A stretch of 55,275 nucleotides of DNA, taken from positions 1-55,275 of the forward strand of contig CAZSVE010000009.1 in NCBI GenBank assembly GCA_964610175.1. Reading direction: 5' to 3'. Below, one piece after another: positions 1 through 8,201 of the stretch (positions are counted from its first letter, which is position 1; the number at the start of each line of letters is the position of its first letter). The notes beneath the pieces were generated by a model that did not search any database, had not been told where the DNA came from, and saw only the letters and a program-made list of their open reading frames with translations. Origin of the DNA: CAZSVE01 sp964610175 (GTDB taxonomy: Bacteria > Pseudomonadota > Gammaproteobacteria > HK1). The position numbers and the translations under genes were made by a program.

Positions 1-53
1 GCGCTAACATGTCCTCCATGCGATGGAATTTTGGTTCCGGCTTTGCCGGGTTA
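1..53 (-). repeat. Repeat R2, edge-truncated copy with R4 palindrome
   Basis: This stretch matches 37818-37870 in the same orientation with one or two differences. It carries the short palindrome R4 (CCGG-CAAAG-CCGG type) at 31-53. The rest of the R2 unit would lie outside the window. Confidence 0.75.
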
Positions 54-452
54 GGGAAAATCAAGAACAGACGGAAAAGCAGCCTGAATGGGAGAAGTAT
101 AGAGAAGCAGACCTCCTCGACCCCCTCGTGTGAAGCATCATACATGATGGATCATGCTAGGAGATTGACGCGCTTGTCTGTGGCGTCACCGATAATCAGG
201 CGGCCGATCAGATGAAGGATAGAAGTGCAGTTTGTTGAACGATACTGAAACTTCAGGCTATCTTGGCCTTGTTTCGGTATCATTTCCAAATGGAAAAATA
301 CTTGGGAACGGAAAATGATCTCTACGGGTGGGAGTGGGACAAGAAACCGAAATATCGGGTCTTGACCGTGAACAAATCCGGCGTGGGAATCCCCAACAAC
401 ACAGTTGCGGCGGGGTTGTGACATGTTTCGGGTGCAATGGCTGAAGTAATCC

Positions 453-630
453 ATGAAGATGTCGGGATACCTGGTCGTGGAGCGAAGAAGATGCGGCTTA
501 GGGTATCGACGAGCACCCGGCTCGACCGATTATCTGGAGGAGAAGCAGTGGGTGAACCGAAAGAAAGTCTACTGGATGTTCATGAGGTTGGGTTCGATTC
601 GGAAAGGAGATCGACCAATGACGACCATCC
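453..630 (+). pseudogene. Possible remnant of an IS3-type transposase (OrfB)
   Basis: One short open frame contains GYRR followed by WVNRKKVYWMFMRLG. This resembles the HTH_21 segment of IS3-family OrfB transposases, whose usual form is YGYRR...VNRKRVYRLMRELGL. Only about 50 codons are preserved, with no DDE catalytic region and no visible insertion-sequence ends. The same bases are also read in another frame leading into the downstream antitoxin, so the frame is not unique. It is a fragment at best, and a chance match cannot be excluded. Confidence 0.35.
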
Positions 631-661
631 GCGCAGTATCTACGATACCTGGGAAAACCCG

Positions 662-907
662 ATGATTTCCGTTACGACGATGGCCAGTGTCTTCAAGTTG
701 AAAGAAGACCCGTTGGCGCTGCTTTCTGCTGCGGCCAACACTCCGGTGGCAATTTGCGATGATGACCGACCGACTGCTTACTTGATTTCTGCAAAAACCT
801 ATGAATGGATGATGGAAATGCTTGATGATTATGTTTTGCTACAAATTGCCAAAGAGCGACAAAACCAGAAAGATGAAGCCATGGAAGTCAAGCTGGATGA
901 TCTATAA
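662..907 (+). CDS. Phd/YefM-family antitoxin
   Basis: The 81-residue product begins MISVTTMASVFK and continues with PVAICDDDRPTAYLISAKTYEWMMEMLDDY. That is the Phd/YefM antitoxin fold signature: an N-terminal strand-helix DNA-binding part, then a toxin-binding tail. The open frame extends further upstream to 437, but that extension overlaps possible insertion-sequence debris and has no family character, so the start at 662 (or the ATG at 680) is preferred. The stop overlaps the ATG (897) of the decayed toxin that follows, the usual coupled arrangement. The family represses its own promoter. The antitoxin frame is intact although the partner is not. Confidence 0.75.
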   Translation: MISVTTMASVFKLKEDPLALLSAAANTPVAICDDDRPTAYLISAKTYEWMMEMLDDYVLLQIAKERQNQKDEAMEVKLDDL

Positions 908-1189
908 GCTGAAGTTTGTTCCCGCTGCAATGTAAAGAGTGGAGAAAATCAGCGCCTCCGACAAAATCTCGATTCAAGAAGGAACTCGAAGAGCGCCTTG
1001 TAACCCCCCCCATGTTCCAGCCAGCAGGCTTCGAGGTTTGGACAATGCTTACTTAAGATAAAACTTCGGGTATCGGGTTATCGATTGGTCTATCGAGTAC
1101 ACGATGATGAAATTGCTATTTATGTGCTCTCTGTCGGAAGACGCGAAAAGAGGGAAGCCTATGAAAAGGCAAGGACCAGAGTAAAATAA
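897..1189 (+). pseudogene. Decayed RelE/ParE-type toxin
   Basis: Reading across frames recovers a RelE-superfamily protein. It starts MIYKLKFVPAAM, continues with RFKKELEERL and VPASRLRGLDNAY, then KIKLRVSGYRLVYRV, and ends IAIYVLSVGRREKREAYEKA. No single frame contains it: there is an in-frame stop after codon 12 and shifts near 950, 1003 and 1060. The product is therefore inactive. The original start overlapped the stop of the upstream Phd antitoxin. The RLVYRV and SVGRRE segments correspond to the catalytic core strands of RelE toxins. Loss of the toxin with retention of the antitoxin is a harmless decay path. Confidence 0.75.
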
Positions 1190-1250
1190 ATAGCCAAAAT
1201 CGGAAGCGCTGTATGAACCGTACTCACGTCACGACAGGAGAGAAACCACC

Positions 1251-2549
1251 ATGAAGCGTTTGATTACAACCATACTGGCGGCGACCTTGCTAGGCTGCGG
1301 AATCCCGGCAATGGCCGATCTGGTCATTCCGTTACTCTCGTACCGCACGGGCCCTTACGCACCCAACGGGGTTCCCTACGCGGACGGCGTGACGGACTAT
1401 TTCAATCTTCTCAACGAGCGGGATGGCGGTATCGGTGGAGAAAAGATCCGGATCATCGAATGCGAGACCGCTTACAATACCCAACAGGGCGTCGAGTGCT
1501 ATGAGAATACCAAGGATAAAGGGGCACTCTTGTATTCCCCACTATCCACCGGTATTACCTACCAGCTGATCCCCAAGGCAACCGCGGATGGGATTCCGAT
1601 GCACACCATGGGATATGGGCGAACATCCGCCGCCAATGGCAATGTGTTCACCCATGTCTTCAACTTCCCCGGTACCTACTGGGATGCTGCCTCTATCATT
1701 ATCGAATACATCGGCAGTCAGGAAGGTGGTATGGATAAGTTGAAAGGCAAGACCATCACCCTCATCCATCACAACTCCCCCTATGGCAAGGAGCCCATCC
1801 GCACCCTGGAAAAACTGTCCCGAAAGCACGGGTTCGAATTCAAGATACTGCCCGTGGATCACCCCGGTCAGGAACAAAAATCCACCTGGTTGCAGATTCG
1901 CCGCAATCGCCCCGATTACATTCTCATGTGGGGCTGGGGTGTCATGAATCAGGTTGCCATCAAGGAGGCTGCTTCCATCCGCTTCCCCATGGATAGGTTC
2001 ATTGGTGTCTGGTGGTCGGCCCACGATGGCGATGTGCTTCCGGCAGGCAAGGGTGCCCACGGCTACAAGGCCATTACCTTCCACCGCAATGGCAAGGATT
2101 TCCCACTGTACGAAGATCTCGATAAATATATCTTCAGTAAAGGAAAGGCCGCCGGAGGCGGGAACCAGATCGGCACCCACCTCTACAATCGTGGTCTCAT
2201 CCAGGTCTTGTTTATCGCTGAGGCCATCGAGACCGCTCAGGCCATGCATGGCGTCAAGAAAATCACTCCGGCCATGATGCGCGATGGTCTCGAAAACCTG
2301 GAAATGACCGAAGAAAAATACGCTGCCGCGGGTCTCCCGGACTTCTTTGTCCCGTTCAAGGTGACCTGCGATAACCATGCCGCTCCGGGTATCGGTGCGA
2401 TTCAGCAATGGAATGCCAAGACGAAAGAGTGGAAGTTGGTATCCGATTTCATTATCGCCGATCGCTCCATCGTGGATCCGTTGATTGCGGAAGATTCCGC
2501 TGCCTACGCGAAGGAAGCGGGGATTCCTACCGATAGCTGCAAGAAGTAG
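1251..2549 (+). CDS. Branched-chain-amino-acid-type ABC transporter, substrate-binding protein
   Basis: The 432-residue protein is a periplasmic type I (LivK-like) binding protein. It has an N-terminal signal sequence (MKRLITTILAATLLGCGIPAMA); cleavage after AMA fits signal peptidase I, though LLGC could also act as a weak lipobox. The following domain opens LVIPLLSYRTGPYAPNG and carries a typical two-lobed fold rich in LINERDGGIGG-like and ALLYSPLSTG segments. AGGAGA precedes the ATG at good spacing. An ABC ATPase follows 152 bp downstream on the same strand. No LivH or LivM permease gene lies nearby, so the partner membrane subunits are elsewhere or lost. The substrate cannot be told from sequence; this subfamily often travels with aromatic- or fatty-acid-related ABC systems. 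Confidence 0.88.
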   Translation: MKRLITTILAATLLGCGIPAMADLVIPLLSYRTGPYAPNGVPYADGVTDYFNLLNERDGGIGGEKIRIIECETAYNTQQGVECYENTKDKGALLYSPLSTGITYQLIPKATADGIPMHTMGYGRTSAANGNVFTHVFNFPGTYWDAASIIIEYIGSQEGGMDKLKGKTITLIHHNSPYGKEPIRTLEKLSRKHGFEFKILPVDHPGQEQKSTWLQIRRNRPDYILMWGWGVMNQVAIKEAASIRFPMDRFIGVWWSAHDGDVLPAGKGAHGYKAITFHRNGKDFPLYEDLDKYIFSKGKAAGGGNQIGTHLYNRGLIQVLFIAEAIETAQAMHGVKKITPAMMRDGLENLEMTEEKYAAAGLPDFFVPFKVTCDNHAAPGIGAIQQWNAKTKEWKLVSDFIIADRSIVDPLIAEDSAAYAKEAGIPTDSCKK

Positions 2550-2567
2550 TCGTCGACAGCAGTAATC

Positions 2568-2615
2568 GAGATCGGGGAATAAGCCGTCGGAATCCCGCCT
2601 CGTCCCCCCGATCTC
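2568..2615 (+). terminator. Hairpin between binding-protein and ATPase genes
   Basis: A perfect 10-bp stem (GAGATCGGGG at 2568-2577 with its complement at 2606-2615) follows the binding-protein stop. The downstream run (TGGTTTTCC) is only weakly U-rich. It could be a partial terminator or an mRNA-stabilising stem that lets the binding protein be made in excess over the ATPase. Confidence 0.5.
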
Positions 2616-2701
2616 TGGTTTTCCGTTGAATTTCCGGCAGGGATTGCCGGAAATTCCGTGCCATAGACGGTTGTAGGCGGGTTTCGAAGGATATATAGAC
2701 C

Positions 2702-3532
2702 GTGCAGACCGCGAAGAGACAAAACCGAGGCACAGAATCCCTGCTTTCGGTAAACAATATCGAAGTCGTCTACAACCATGTGATCCTGGTCCTGAAAGGG
2801 ATTAGCCTCGAGGTGCCCCGGGGTGGGATCACCGCCCTATTGGGAGGTAATGGCGTCGGTAAGTCCACGACGCTCAAATCCATTTCCAATCTACTCCGCT
2901 CCGAGCGCGGCGAAGTGACTCGAGGCGGCATCCAATTCGACGGAGAAGATATCCGTCATGCCGATCCCTCCGATCTCGTGCGCCGCGGCATCGTTCAGGT
3001 CATGGAAGGGCGGCACTGCTTCGAACACCTCACCATCGAAGAGAATCTCCTGACCGGTGCCTACACCCGAGGCGGTGATCGAGCCGGCATCGGCGGAGAT
3101 CTGGACCGCGTATATTCCTACTTTCCACGCCTTCGCGAGCGTCGCCGCAGCCAGGCCGGCTACATCTCCGGCGGAGAGCAGCAAATGACGGCCATCGGCA
3201 GGGCACTCATGAGCCGCCCATCCATGATCCTCCTGGATGAACCCTCCATGGGCCTTGCCCCACAACTGGTGGAACAGATCTTCAAGATCGTGGCCGAGAT
3301 CAATCTCAAGGAGCGCGTCACTATCCTGCTTGCCGAGCAAAACACCAATGTAGCCCTCCGCTATGCCGGTTATGCCTACATTCTGGAAACCGGTCGGGTA
3401 GTGATGGAAGGAACCTCGGAGGAGATGCGCAATAACGACGATGTCAAGGAGTTCTATCTCGGTATCTCTGGGGGTGACCGCCAGTCGTTCCGCAACGTCA
3501 AGCACTATAGACGACGAAAAAGGTGGTTATAG
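2702..3532 (+). CDS. ABC transporter ATP-binding protein (LivF-like)
   Basis: The 276-residue product is an ABC ATPase. Walker A is GGNGVGKST near residue 48, the signature segment is YISGGEQQMTAIGRAL near 160, and Walker B is MILLDEPSMGL near 176. It ends in the basic tail HYRRRKRWL that I recall from one LivF-like subgroup. The GTG start is preceded by GAAGGA about nine bases upstream. It should power uptake of the ligand held by the binding protein encoded just upstream, but no permease genes are visible. Its TAG stop is the first three bases of an R3 mobile element, so the element inserted exactly at, or shortly after, the gene end. Confidence 0.9.
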   Translation: MQTAKRQNRGTESLLSVNNIEVVYNHVILVLKGISLEVPRGGITALLGGNGVGKSTTLKSISNLLRSERGEVTRGGIQFDGEDIRHADPSDLVRRGIVQVMEGRHCFEHLTIEENLLTGAYTRGGDRAGIGGDLDRVYSYFPRLRERRRSQAGYISGGEQQMTAIGRALMSRPSMILLDEPSMGLAPQLVEQIFKIVAEINLKERVTILLAEQNTNVALRYAGYAYILETGRVVMEGTSEEMRNNDDVKEFYLGISGGDRQSFRNVKHYRRRKRWL

Positions 3533-3660
3533 ACTTCATGTTTTAACTTGCTGCGTAACTTAAAAGTGTTAAAACACAAAGTCTGATGTTTTAGACAAGA
3601 ACTGTGCCAGAAAATTTCCTTTCTGGCACAGTTACTTGCAAGTTAAAACATATCAGTCCT
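3530..3660 (+). mobile_element. Repeat R3, MITE-like element, copy 1
   Basis: This 131-bp element is identical, in inverse orientation, to 41210-41340. It is bounded by inverted repeats: ATGTTTTAACTTGC near the left end and its complement near the right end, with outer flanks also partly complementary. Inside lies a strong hairpin (ACTGTGCCAGAAA / TTTCTGGCACAGT). It encodes nothing, so it behaves like a miniature inverted-repeat transposable element that needs a transposase supplied elsewhere. No clear target-site duplication was seen. Confidence 0.85.
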
Positions 3661-4152
3661 TGAAGCCGTCCTGAATAATCAGCCAGAGCCAGCTTCATTT
3701 CCAACTGACTGTTTCGAAACATTCAATCGGGATTTTGGAGAGAAGTGGCTGGATGGTTGCCTGCATTCCCCTGAAAACAGGTGGCGGAAACAGCTGGAAA
3801 TGTTCCTTGGGAATACCATTGAATTTCCGTAAATGACGTCTGCCTGGTTTCCGAAATCTTCCCCGTTGATATGGTTTTCAAACGACTCGCCGTGCTTGGT
3901 TCCGTAGTCCTGATATATCGAGGACGTTGTAGCTGGTGACGAGTCTGTATACGCGATGCTGTCAGGCGGTATTTTTTGCCCGATGGATATCGATGTCGTT
4001 TGGCGTGGCATCTTTCGTATGGGTTCCACTACCCTTCTGTTTGGGCATTCGTGTATCCGGTATTCATCGAAGACGAATATCTCCCTTTGGATAAAGGGAG
4101 ATTGGATCGATGGAACCCGACTCGAGTCGCTATTTTTTTGGAACTGGAATAT
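3661..4152. other. Intergenic stretch, no recognised gene
   Basis: Short open frames exist on both strands, but none resembles a known protein. The most protein-like is a plus-strand frame ending at 3832 with WLDGCLHSPENRWRKQLEMF, directly abutting the R3 element. It may be the tail of a broken gene. The codon pattern is not convincing over the rest. Confidence 0.4.
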
Positions 4153-4262
4153 TTTGTTTATTCCCCGCTCATTCTGGCAAGTGAGTCGGGTTCTGCAAGA
4201 CGCTAATTTTTCTCTACTAATAGCGAATCATGCTTTATTGGTTCGAGATGAGGAGCTTTCCT
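4153..4262 (-). repeat. Repeat R1, copy 1
   Basis: R1 read in its own sense has four recognisable blocks. They are a palindrome GCGAAGCTTCGC, a block like TCGAACCGATGAAGCGTGA, a weak stem of CAAAA...TTTTGTAAAAC, and a terminal hairpin CTCATTTGCGAAGATGAG followed by CGGGAAATAAACAAAT. This copy lies on the minus strand between the ABC ATPase and dksA. Its palindrome end is diverged. Confidence 0.85.
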
Positions 4263-4644
4263 AAGGAGCGGTTTTGCGAGTGGACCCGAGCAGTGGGTTA
4301 AGGGGAGTTATGGGGAATTTTTCGCGATCCTTTCGAGTTTGGGTTCGATTTTATGGGCGGTTATTGGCATTTTGGTGTTGCACCGAGGAAAACGTTCTGG
4401 TATTAAGCCGCGTCTCTGTGTGGCTTGTCGTGACTGACCACGAACGGGGCTGATTTGTCCCTATGAGATTGCCATGAAAGTGCGCTGCGCGGAGCAGAGC
4501 CCAATACCCTTGGTCCCTCTACCTTTATCATCGGAGGTGACGAAGTGATTTGTTGCCATGAGAGTGGAAATTCCACATGCGGACCATATGTATGGAATTC
4601 CCAAGGTCTATCCGGATTCTCATGGCATAAGGAGCAGTTATCGT
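4263..4644. other. Upstream region of dksA
   Basis: No gene is recognised here. It must hold the dksA promoter, but no clear sigma-70 boxes stand out. An open frame in phase with dksA begins at 4558 but lacks family similarity before 4645. Confidence 0.4.
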
Positions 4645-5088
4645 ATGTCTAAAAAGAGATCTTCATCCAAAGCGACATCATCGGTGTTCGACTTTGCACC
4701 CTATAAGGCCAGACGTGGCGAGAAGTACATGAACGAAAAGCAAGTGGCGCATTTTCGGGCCATCTTGAATGACTGGAAAAGGCGGCTTATGAAGGAAGTA
4801 GATCGCACCCTTGATCATATGCAGGACGAGGCAGCTAGTTTCCCGGATCCCAATGATCGAGCAACTCAGGAGTCCGAGTTCACGCTGGAGCTACGCACCC
4901 GCGATCGGGAACGCAAGCTTGTCAAGAAGATTAATGAAGGATTAATCGCGTTGGATATGGGAGAGTATGGTTATTGTGAGGCCTGTGGTGTCGATATCGG
5001 TATCAAACGGCTCGAGGCGCGGCCCACGGCTACGTTGTGTATCGACTGTAAGGTTTTGGATGAGATCCGGGAAAGGCAGAAGGGATAG
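4645..5088 (+). CDS. dksA: RNA polymerase-binding transcription factor DksA
   Basis: The 147-residue protein binds the secondary channel of RNA polymerase and works with ppGpp to reset transcription under starvation. The coiled-coil part includes RAILNDWKRRLMKEVDRTLDHM, and the acidic loop is SFPDPNDRATQESE. The zinc finger uses CEAC at about residue 111 and CIDC at about 132. The chosen start follows AAGGAG by about ten bases; the longer open frame from 4558 adds no conserved residues. The N-terminal tail before YKARRGEKYMNEKQ is slightly longer than in E. coli. A possible terminator follows immediately. Confidence 0.95.
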   Translation: MSKKRSSSKATSSVFDFAPYKARRGEKYMNEKQVAHFRAILNDWKRRLMKEVDRTLDHMQDEAASFPDPNDRATQESEFTLELRTRDRERKLVKKINEGLIALDMGEYGYCEACGVDIGIKRLEARPTATLCIDCKVLDEIRERQKG

Positions 5089-5091
5089 TCT

Positions 5092-5137
5092 TTCCATGCC
5101 TTCACGGTAATTTCGCCATGGTATGGAAGCATGTTTT
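5092..5137 (+). terminator. Probable dksA terminator
   Basis: A 9-bp stem (TTCCATGCC with GGTATGGAA, one G-U pair) starts three bases after the dksA stop. It is followed within a few bases by a five-T run at 5133-5137. Confidence 0.55.
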
Positions 5138-5230
5138 TCACTTCCCGCTCTCGGGGTTGAAAATGTGCGCGGGTACCCATATTGATTCCTTACGGGCCTT
5201 TTCGTGCGCATCTCTTTGCTTTGTGAGGAG

Positions 5231-5812
5231 ATGATCCACGTTTCGGGTGAGGCTAACGTGCATATTATTGCTGGCCGTTGGAAGCGGCACCGATTGATTG
5301 TTCCAGCCGTGTCGGGATTGCGTCCGACTCCGGGTCGAGTCAGGGAAACGCTCTTCAACTGGTTGGGTTCTGGAATATTCGGCGCCCGTTGCCTGGACCT
5401 TTTCGCGGGGAGTGGGGCGCTCGGTTTCGAAGCTGCCTCCCGAGGGGCCGCAGAGGTCGTGTTGGTGGATCGGAACAAAGCCGTTGTCGATAATTTGCTG
5501 TCAGGGGTAAGGAGATTGGCGGCGCAAGAGATTGCGGTGGTGCATTCGGATGCCTTGCGATATTTGAAAAGGTCATCCCGGCATTTCGACATAGTCTTTT
5601 TGGATCCACCATTCGACAGTGATCTTTTGGAAACCTCATGTCGACTCTTGGCCAATAGTGACCGGCTACCCGAGACGGCCAGGATCTACCTGGAAATGAG
5701 ACGTCCGGGCCTTCAACCGACGTTACCGAATGAATGGGACTTGATGCATAGCGGCACCGCGGGTGATGTAAGGTACCTGTTGGCCGGGAAGCGGGTGTCC
5801 ATGGATGCGTGA
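5231..5812 (+). CDS. rsmD: 16S rRNA (guanine966-N2)-methyltransferase RsmD
   Basis: RsmD methylates G966 of 16S rRNA in the assembled small subunit, using S-adenosylmethionine. The sequence shows HIIAGRWKRHRL and GLRPTPGRVRETLFNWL at the N-terminus, the SAM-binding DLFAGSGALGFEAASRGA motif and the catalytic DPPF motif. Length is normal for the family. Several starts are possible (GTG 5204, ATG 5231, GTG 5258). The ATG at 5231 keeps the usual short leader, and the GTG at 5258 has the better-spaced GTGAGG. It precedes coaD, a frequent neighbour in gammaproteobacteria. Confidence 0.93.
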   Translation: MIHVSGEANVHIIAGRWKRHRLIVPAVSGLRPTPGRVRETLFNWLGSGIFGARCLDLFAGSGALGFEAASRGAAEVVLVDRNKAVVDNLLSGVRRLAAQEIAVVHSDALRYLKRSSRHFDIVFLDPPFDSDLLETSCRLLANSDRLPETARIYLEMRRPGLQPTLPNEWDLMHSGTAGDVRYLLAGKRVSMDA

Positions 5813-5993
5813 TGTCGTGGAAAGCCGCGCATGCACCTTTTCCACTGAACGTCTGTTCGCCTTGAAAACCCTTTGAATACCCTTATGTAGTGGTATATCC
5901 GCGTATTTCGGTTCGTCCTTGAAATTGGAATATGACGGTTTGTCGTTTGGTGTGACCCCGGCGTGGTGCAGCGATGCTTCGTAGACCACAACT

Positions 5994-6103
5994 AGCGAAG
6001 CTTCGCCTCGGAACCGACAAGGCGTGATTTAGCATTGATAAAGCGAGGCGGGTGTTTTGTGAAACCTGACTCATTTGCGAAGATGAGCGGGTAAAAACAA
6101 ATT
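5994..6103 (+). repeat. Repeat R1, copy 2
   Basis: A full-length copy between rsmD and coaD. It starts GCGAAGCTTCGC and ends with the CTCATTTGCGAAGATGAG hairpin and AAAAACAAATT. It lies about 20 bp from an R2 copy. Confidence 0.9.
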
Positions 6104-6125
6104 ACTCGGAAGACTATCCGAAAGA

Positions 6126-6214
6126 ACATGTTAGCGCTTCGCGCCAAGACTGAAATGGGATGGGTCTTGGCGCACGCACTGGTTTTATTGAGATCTTTGT
6201 TTTTCCGATACCTT
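6126..6214 (+). repeat. Repeat R2, copy with intact hairpin
   Basis: It matches the complement of 37742-37829. A 10-bp perfect stem (GCGCCAAGAC at 6141-6150 with 6164-6173) encloses a 13-base loop. The right end (TTTTTCCGATACCTT) stops three bases before the coaD ATG, so the element forms the immediate 5' leader of coaD. Confidence 0.8.
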
Positions 6215-6217
6215 GAA

Positions 6218-6721
6218 ATGAAAGCCAAAGCGGTTTATCCGGGTACATTCGATCCCATTACCAACGGCCATGTGGATATCGTGAGCAGAGCCGCGTCGCT
6301 TTTCGACGAGATTATCGTGGCGGTCGCCATAAATGTGGCCAAGACCCCGAACTTCTCCGTGGAAGAGCGCATGCGACTCGCGGAAGTTGTATTGGCCTCG
6401 ATACCCAACGTACAGGTGTGTAGTTTCGATGGGCTTCTCGTCGATCTTGCGAGTCATCACGGTGCTGGTGTCATGCTGCGTGGATTGCGGACGGCTGCCG
6501 ATTTCGATTACGAATTTCAGCTCGCCAATATGAACCGAAAGCTGGATCCGAATCTCGAGACGGTTTTTATGACTTCCAGGGAAGACCTGACATGTATTTC
6601 ATCGAGTCTTATCCGTGATATTGCCTCTCTTGGCGGCGATGTCAGTCGGTTTGTCCATCCGACGGTAAAGGTTGCCCTGGATAATAGCCTTCGGGATGGA
6701 AAAGTAGCCGAGAACCGATGA
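6218..6721 (+). CDS. coaD: Phosphopantetheine adenylyltransferase
   Basis: CoaD transfers AMP from ATP to 4'-phosphopantetheine, the penultimate step of coenzyme A synthesis. The 167-residue protein has the nucleotidyltransferase motif GTFDPITNGHVDIVSRA at residues 8-24. The family segments MLRGLRTAADFDYEFQLANMN and ISSSLIRDIASLGGDVS are also present. The open frame runs 30 codons further upstream, but those codons are repeat R2, so the ATG at 6218 is the real start. The last codons and the TGA stop lie within the next R1 copy (ENR-stop), so the C-terminal tail is repeat-derived. Confidence 0.95.
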   Translation: MKAKAVYPGTFDPITNGHVDIVSRAASLFDEIIVAVAINVAKTPNFSVEERMRLAEVVLASIPNVQVCSFDGLLVDLASHHGAGVMLRGLRTAADFDYEFQLANMNRKLDPNLETVFMTSREDLTCISSSLIRDIASLGGDVSRFVHPTVKVALDNSLRDGKVAENR

Positions 6722-6806
6722 AGTGTGATTTGGCATCAGTCAAAGAAAAACCATTTTTTTGTAAAACGTCACTCATTTGCGAAGATGAGCGGGAAATAAA
6801 CAAATT
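6714..6806 (+). repeat. Repeat R1, copy 3
   Basis: The 5' palindrome is missing. The copy begins in the coaD stop codon at ACCGATGA and ends AAATAAACAAATT 19 bases before the ferredoxin ATG. Confidence 0.85.
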
Positions 6807-6825
6807 GATAAGGGGGAGAATCCTG

Positions 6826-7071
6826 ATGGCTTTGATAATTACCGAAGAATGTATCAACTGTGATGTGTGTGAGCCGGAATGCCCGAACGGCGCGATTAGC
6901 CCGGGTGATGAAATCTATGTGATCGATCCGAATCTATGCACGGAATGTGTCGGCCACTACGACACTTCCCAATGCACCGAGGTTTGCCCGGTCGATTGTA
7001 TTATCCAAGACCCCGATCGCCAGGAAACAAAGGAAGAATTACTGGAGAAATACGAACGGATTTCGGAATAA
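6826..7071 (+). CDS. YfhL-type 2[4Fe-4S] ferredoxin
   Basis: The 81-residue protein has two cluster motifs. The first is CINCDVCEPECP. The second, CTECVGHYDTSQCTEVCP, has the widened spacing typical of the YfhL/Allochromatium-type ferredoxins. These low-potential carriers serve oxidoreductases in the cytoplasm, and the PFOR encoded at 26.6-30.2 kb is a plausible partner. AAGGGGGAG precedes the ATG at ideal distance. The longer open frame from 6718 is only repeat R1. It converges with mutM. Confidence 0.95.
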   Translation: MALIITEECINCDVCEPECPNGAISPGDEIYVIDPNLCTECVGHYDTSQCTEVCPVDCIIQDPDRQETKEELLEKYERISE

Positions 7072-7213
7072 GGTTGGTCGAGATTGGCCTCGTTACCGCC
7101 GGAATCTTGAACAAAATGACCAAGAAATTCTCATGGACCTTTTGGGTTTCGACCATGCCGGGTTGGGTAATGGGGTGATGTTTTAGGTGATGGAGCGATG
7201 TTTCTGTTTCTGG

Positions 7214-8029
7214 TTATTTTTGGCAGCGAGGGCAAAAGAAACTGGAACGTTGGTGCTCTTTCGATCTTTCTATGCCATGCCCACATAGAGGGCATGGTTT
7301 CCCGGCACGACCGTAGACCTGGAGCCGCTGGTAAAAATATCCAGGTTTTCCGTCGCTCCGAAAAAAATCCCTCAGGGTGGTTCCTCCATTATCGATAGCC
7401 TCGTGCAGTGTGTCTCGAATACTCCTCACCAAGATATCATAGCGGGTAAGCGAAATATCATTCGCGGCCCGAGTGGGTAGTATTTCGGCCCGGAATAACG
7501 CCTCATTGACGTAGATATTGCCAAGTCCCGCTACCGTACCACCGTCCATCAAAAGCCATTTGATGGCTATCCGTCGATTGCGGGATACCTTGAAAAGCCA
7601 ATTTCCCGAAAACTCACCCTCCAGGGGTTCGGGACCAAGCCCCGCCAGGCGCGCATGCATCAGGGGATCCGCGTTCGTCCAGAGGATTGCGCCGAACCTG
7701 CGGGGGTCTCGAAAGCGTAGACAATCGCCATCTTCGAGTACGAAATCCACATGATCGTGTTTCTCCGGGGCCACTTCTGCCGAAGCCAAGCGCAGACTCC
7801 CGGACATGCCAAGATGCAGGATCATCGTTCCCCGTGTCATGTGAAACAATAGATATTTTCCGCGTCGGGTGATCTCCTGCACGGTCTGTCCCGGCAGATC
7901 GCGAATGATATCCTCTGCTACGGGCCAGCGTAGCCGTGAATTTCGAACTACGACTCGTGCAATTCTGCTTCCGGGCAGGTATCCGTCGAGAGCACGGCGT
8001 ATGGTTTCGACTTCGGGGAGTTCGGGCAT
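7214..8029 (-). CDS. mutM: Formamidopyrimidine-DNA glycosylase
   Basis: MutM excises 8-oxoguanine and formamidopyrimidines and cuts the abasic site. The 271-residue protein keeps the catalytic N-terminal proline and glutamate (MPELPEVETIRRAL), the lysine of RRGKYLLF, and the H2TH part around AGLGNIYVNEALF. It ends in a complete zinc finger (CPLCGHG...FFCPRC). The coaD-ferredoxin-mutM neighbourhood is familiar from pseudomonads and purple sulfur bacteria. sixA and sppA lie upstream on the same strand. Confidence 0.96.
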   Translation of the reverse strand: MPELPEVETIRRALDGYLPGSRIARVVVRNSRLRWPVAEDIIRDLPGQTVQEITRRGKYLLFHMTRGTMILHLGMSGSLRLASAEVAPEKHDHVDFVLEDGDCLRFRDPRRFGAILWTNADPLMHARLAGLGPEPLEGEFSGNWLFKVSRNRRIAIKWLLMDGGTVAGLGNIYVNEALFRAEILPTRAANDISLTRYDILVRSIRDTLHEAIDNGGTTLRDFFRSDGKPGYFYQRLQVYGRAGKPCPLCGHGIERSKEHQRSSFFCPRCQK

Positions 8030-8201
8030 TTATACGTAGGCATTTTGAATTTTATAAATGTCGTAAAGACGAACACATTCGGTGACAATGGAAAGTCATT
8101 GTGTCAACCCGCCGTGGCCTGGAGCGAAACTTTCTCGAATATTTTACCCAGAATCTCGAAATGCACGGATTTTTCCAACGATTCGCTACCTATTCGGATA
8201 C

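Noticed and set aside
1542..2408. Long minus-strand frame opposite the binding protein
   Set aside because: It is a shadow of the well-supported ABC binding-protein gene with no start context or family motif.
6128..6217. Longer N-terminus for CoaD (197 residues)
   Set aside because: The added 30 codons are repeat R2, also present elsewhere without coaD, while family similarity begins exactly at MKAKAVYPGTFDP.
6718..6825. Longer N-terminus for the ferredoxin
   Set aside because: Those codons are repeat R1, and a strong ribosome site precedes the ATG at 6826.
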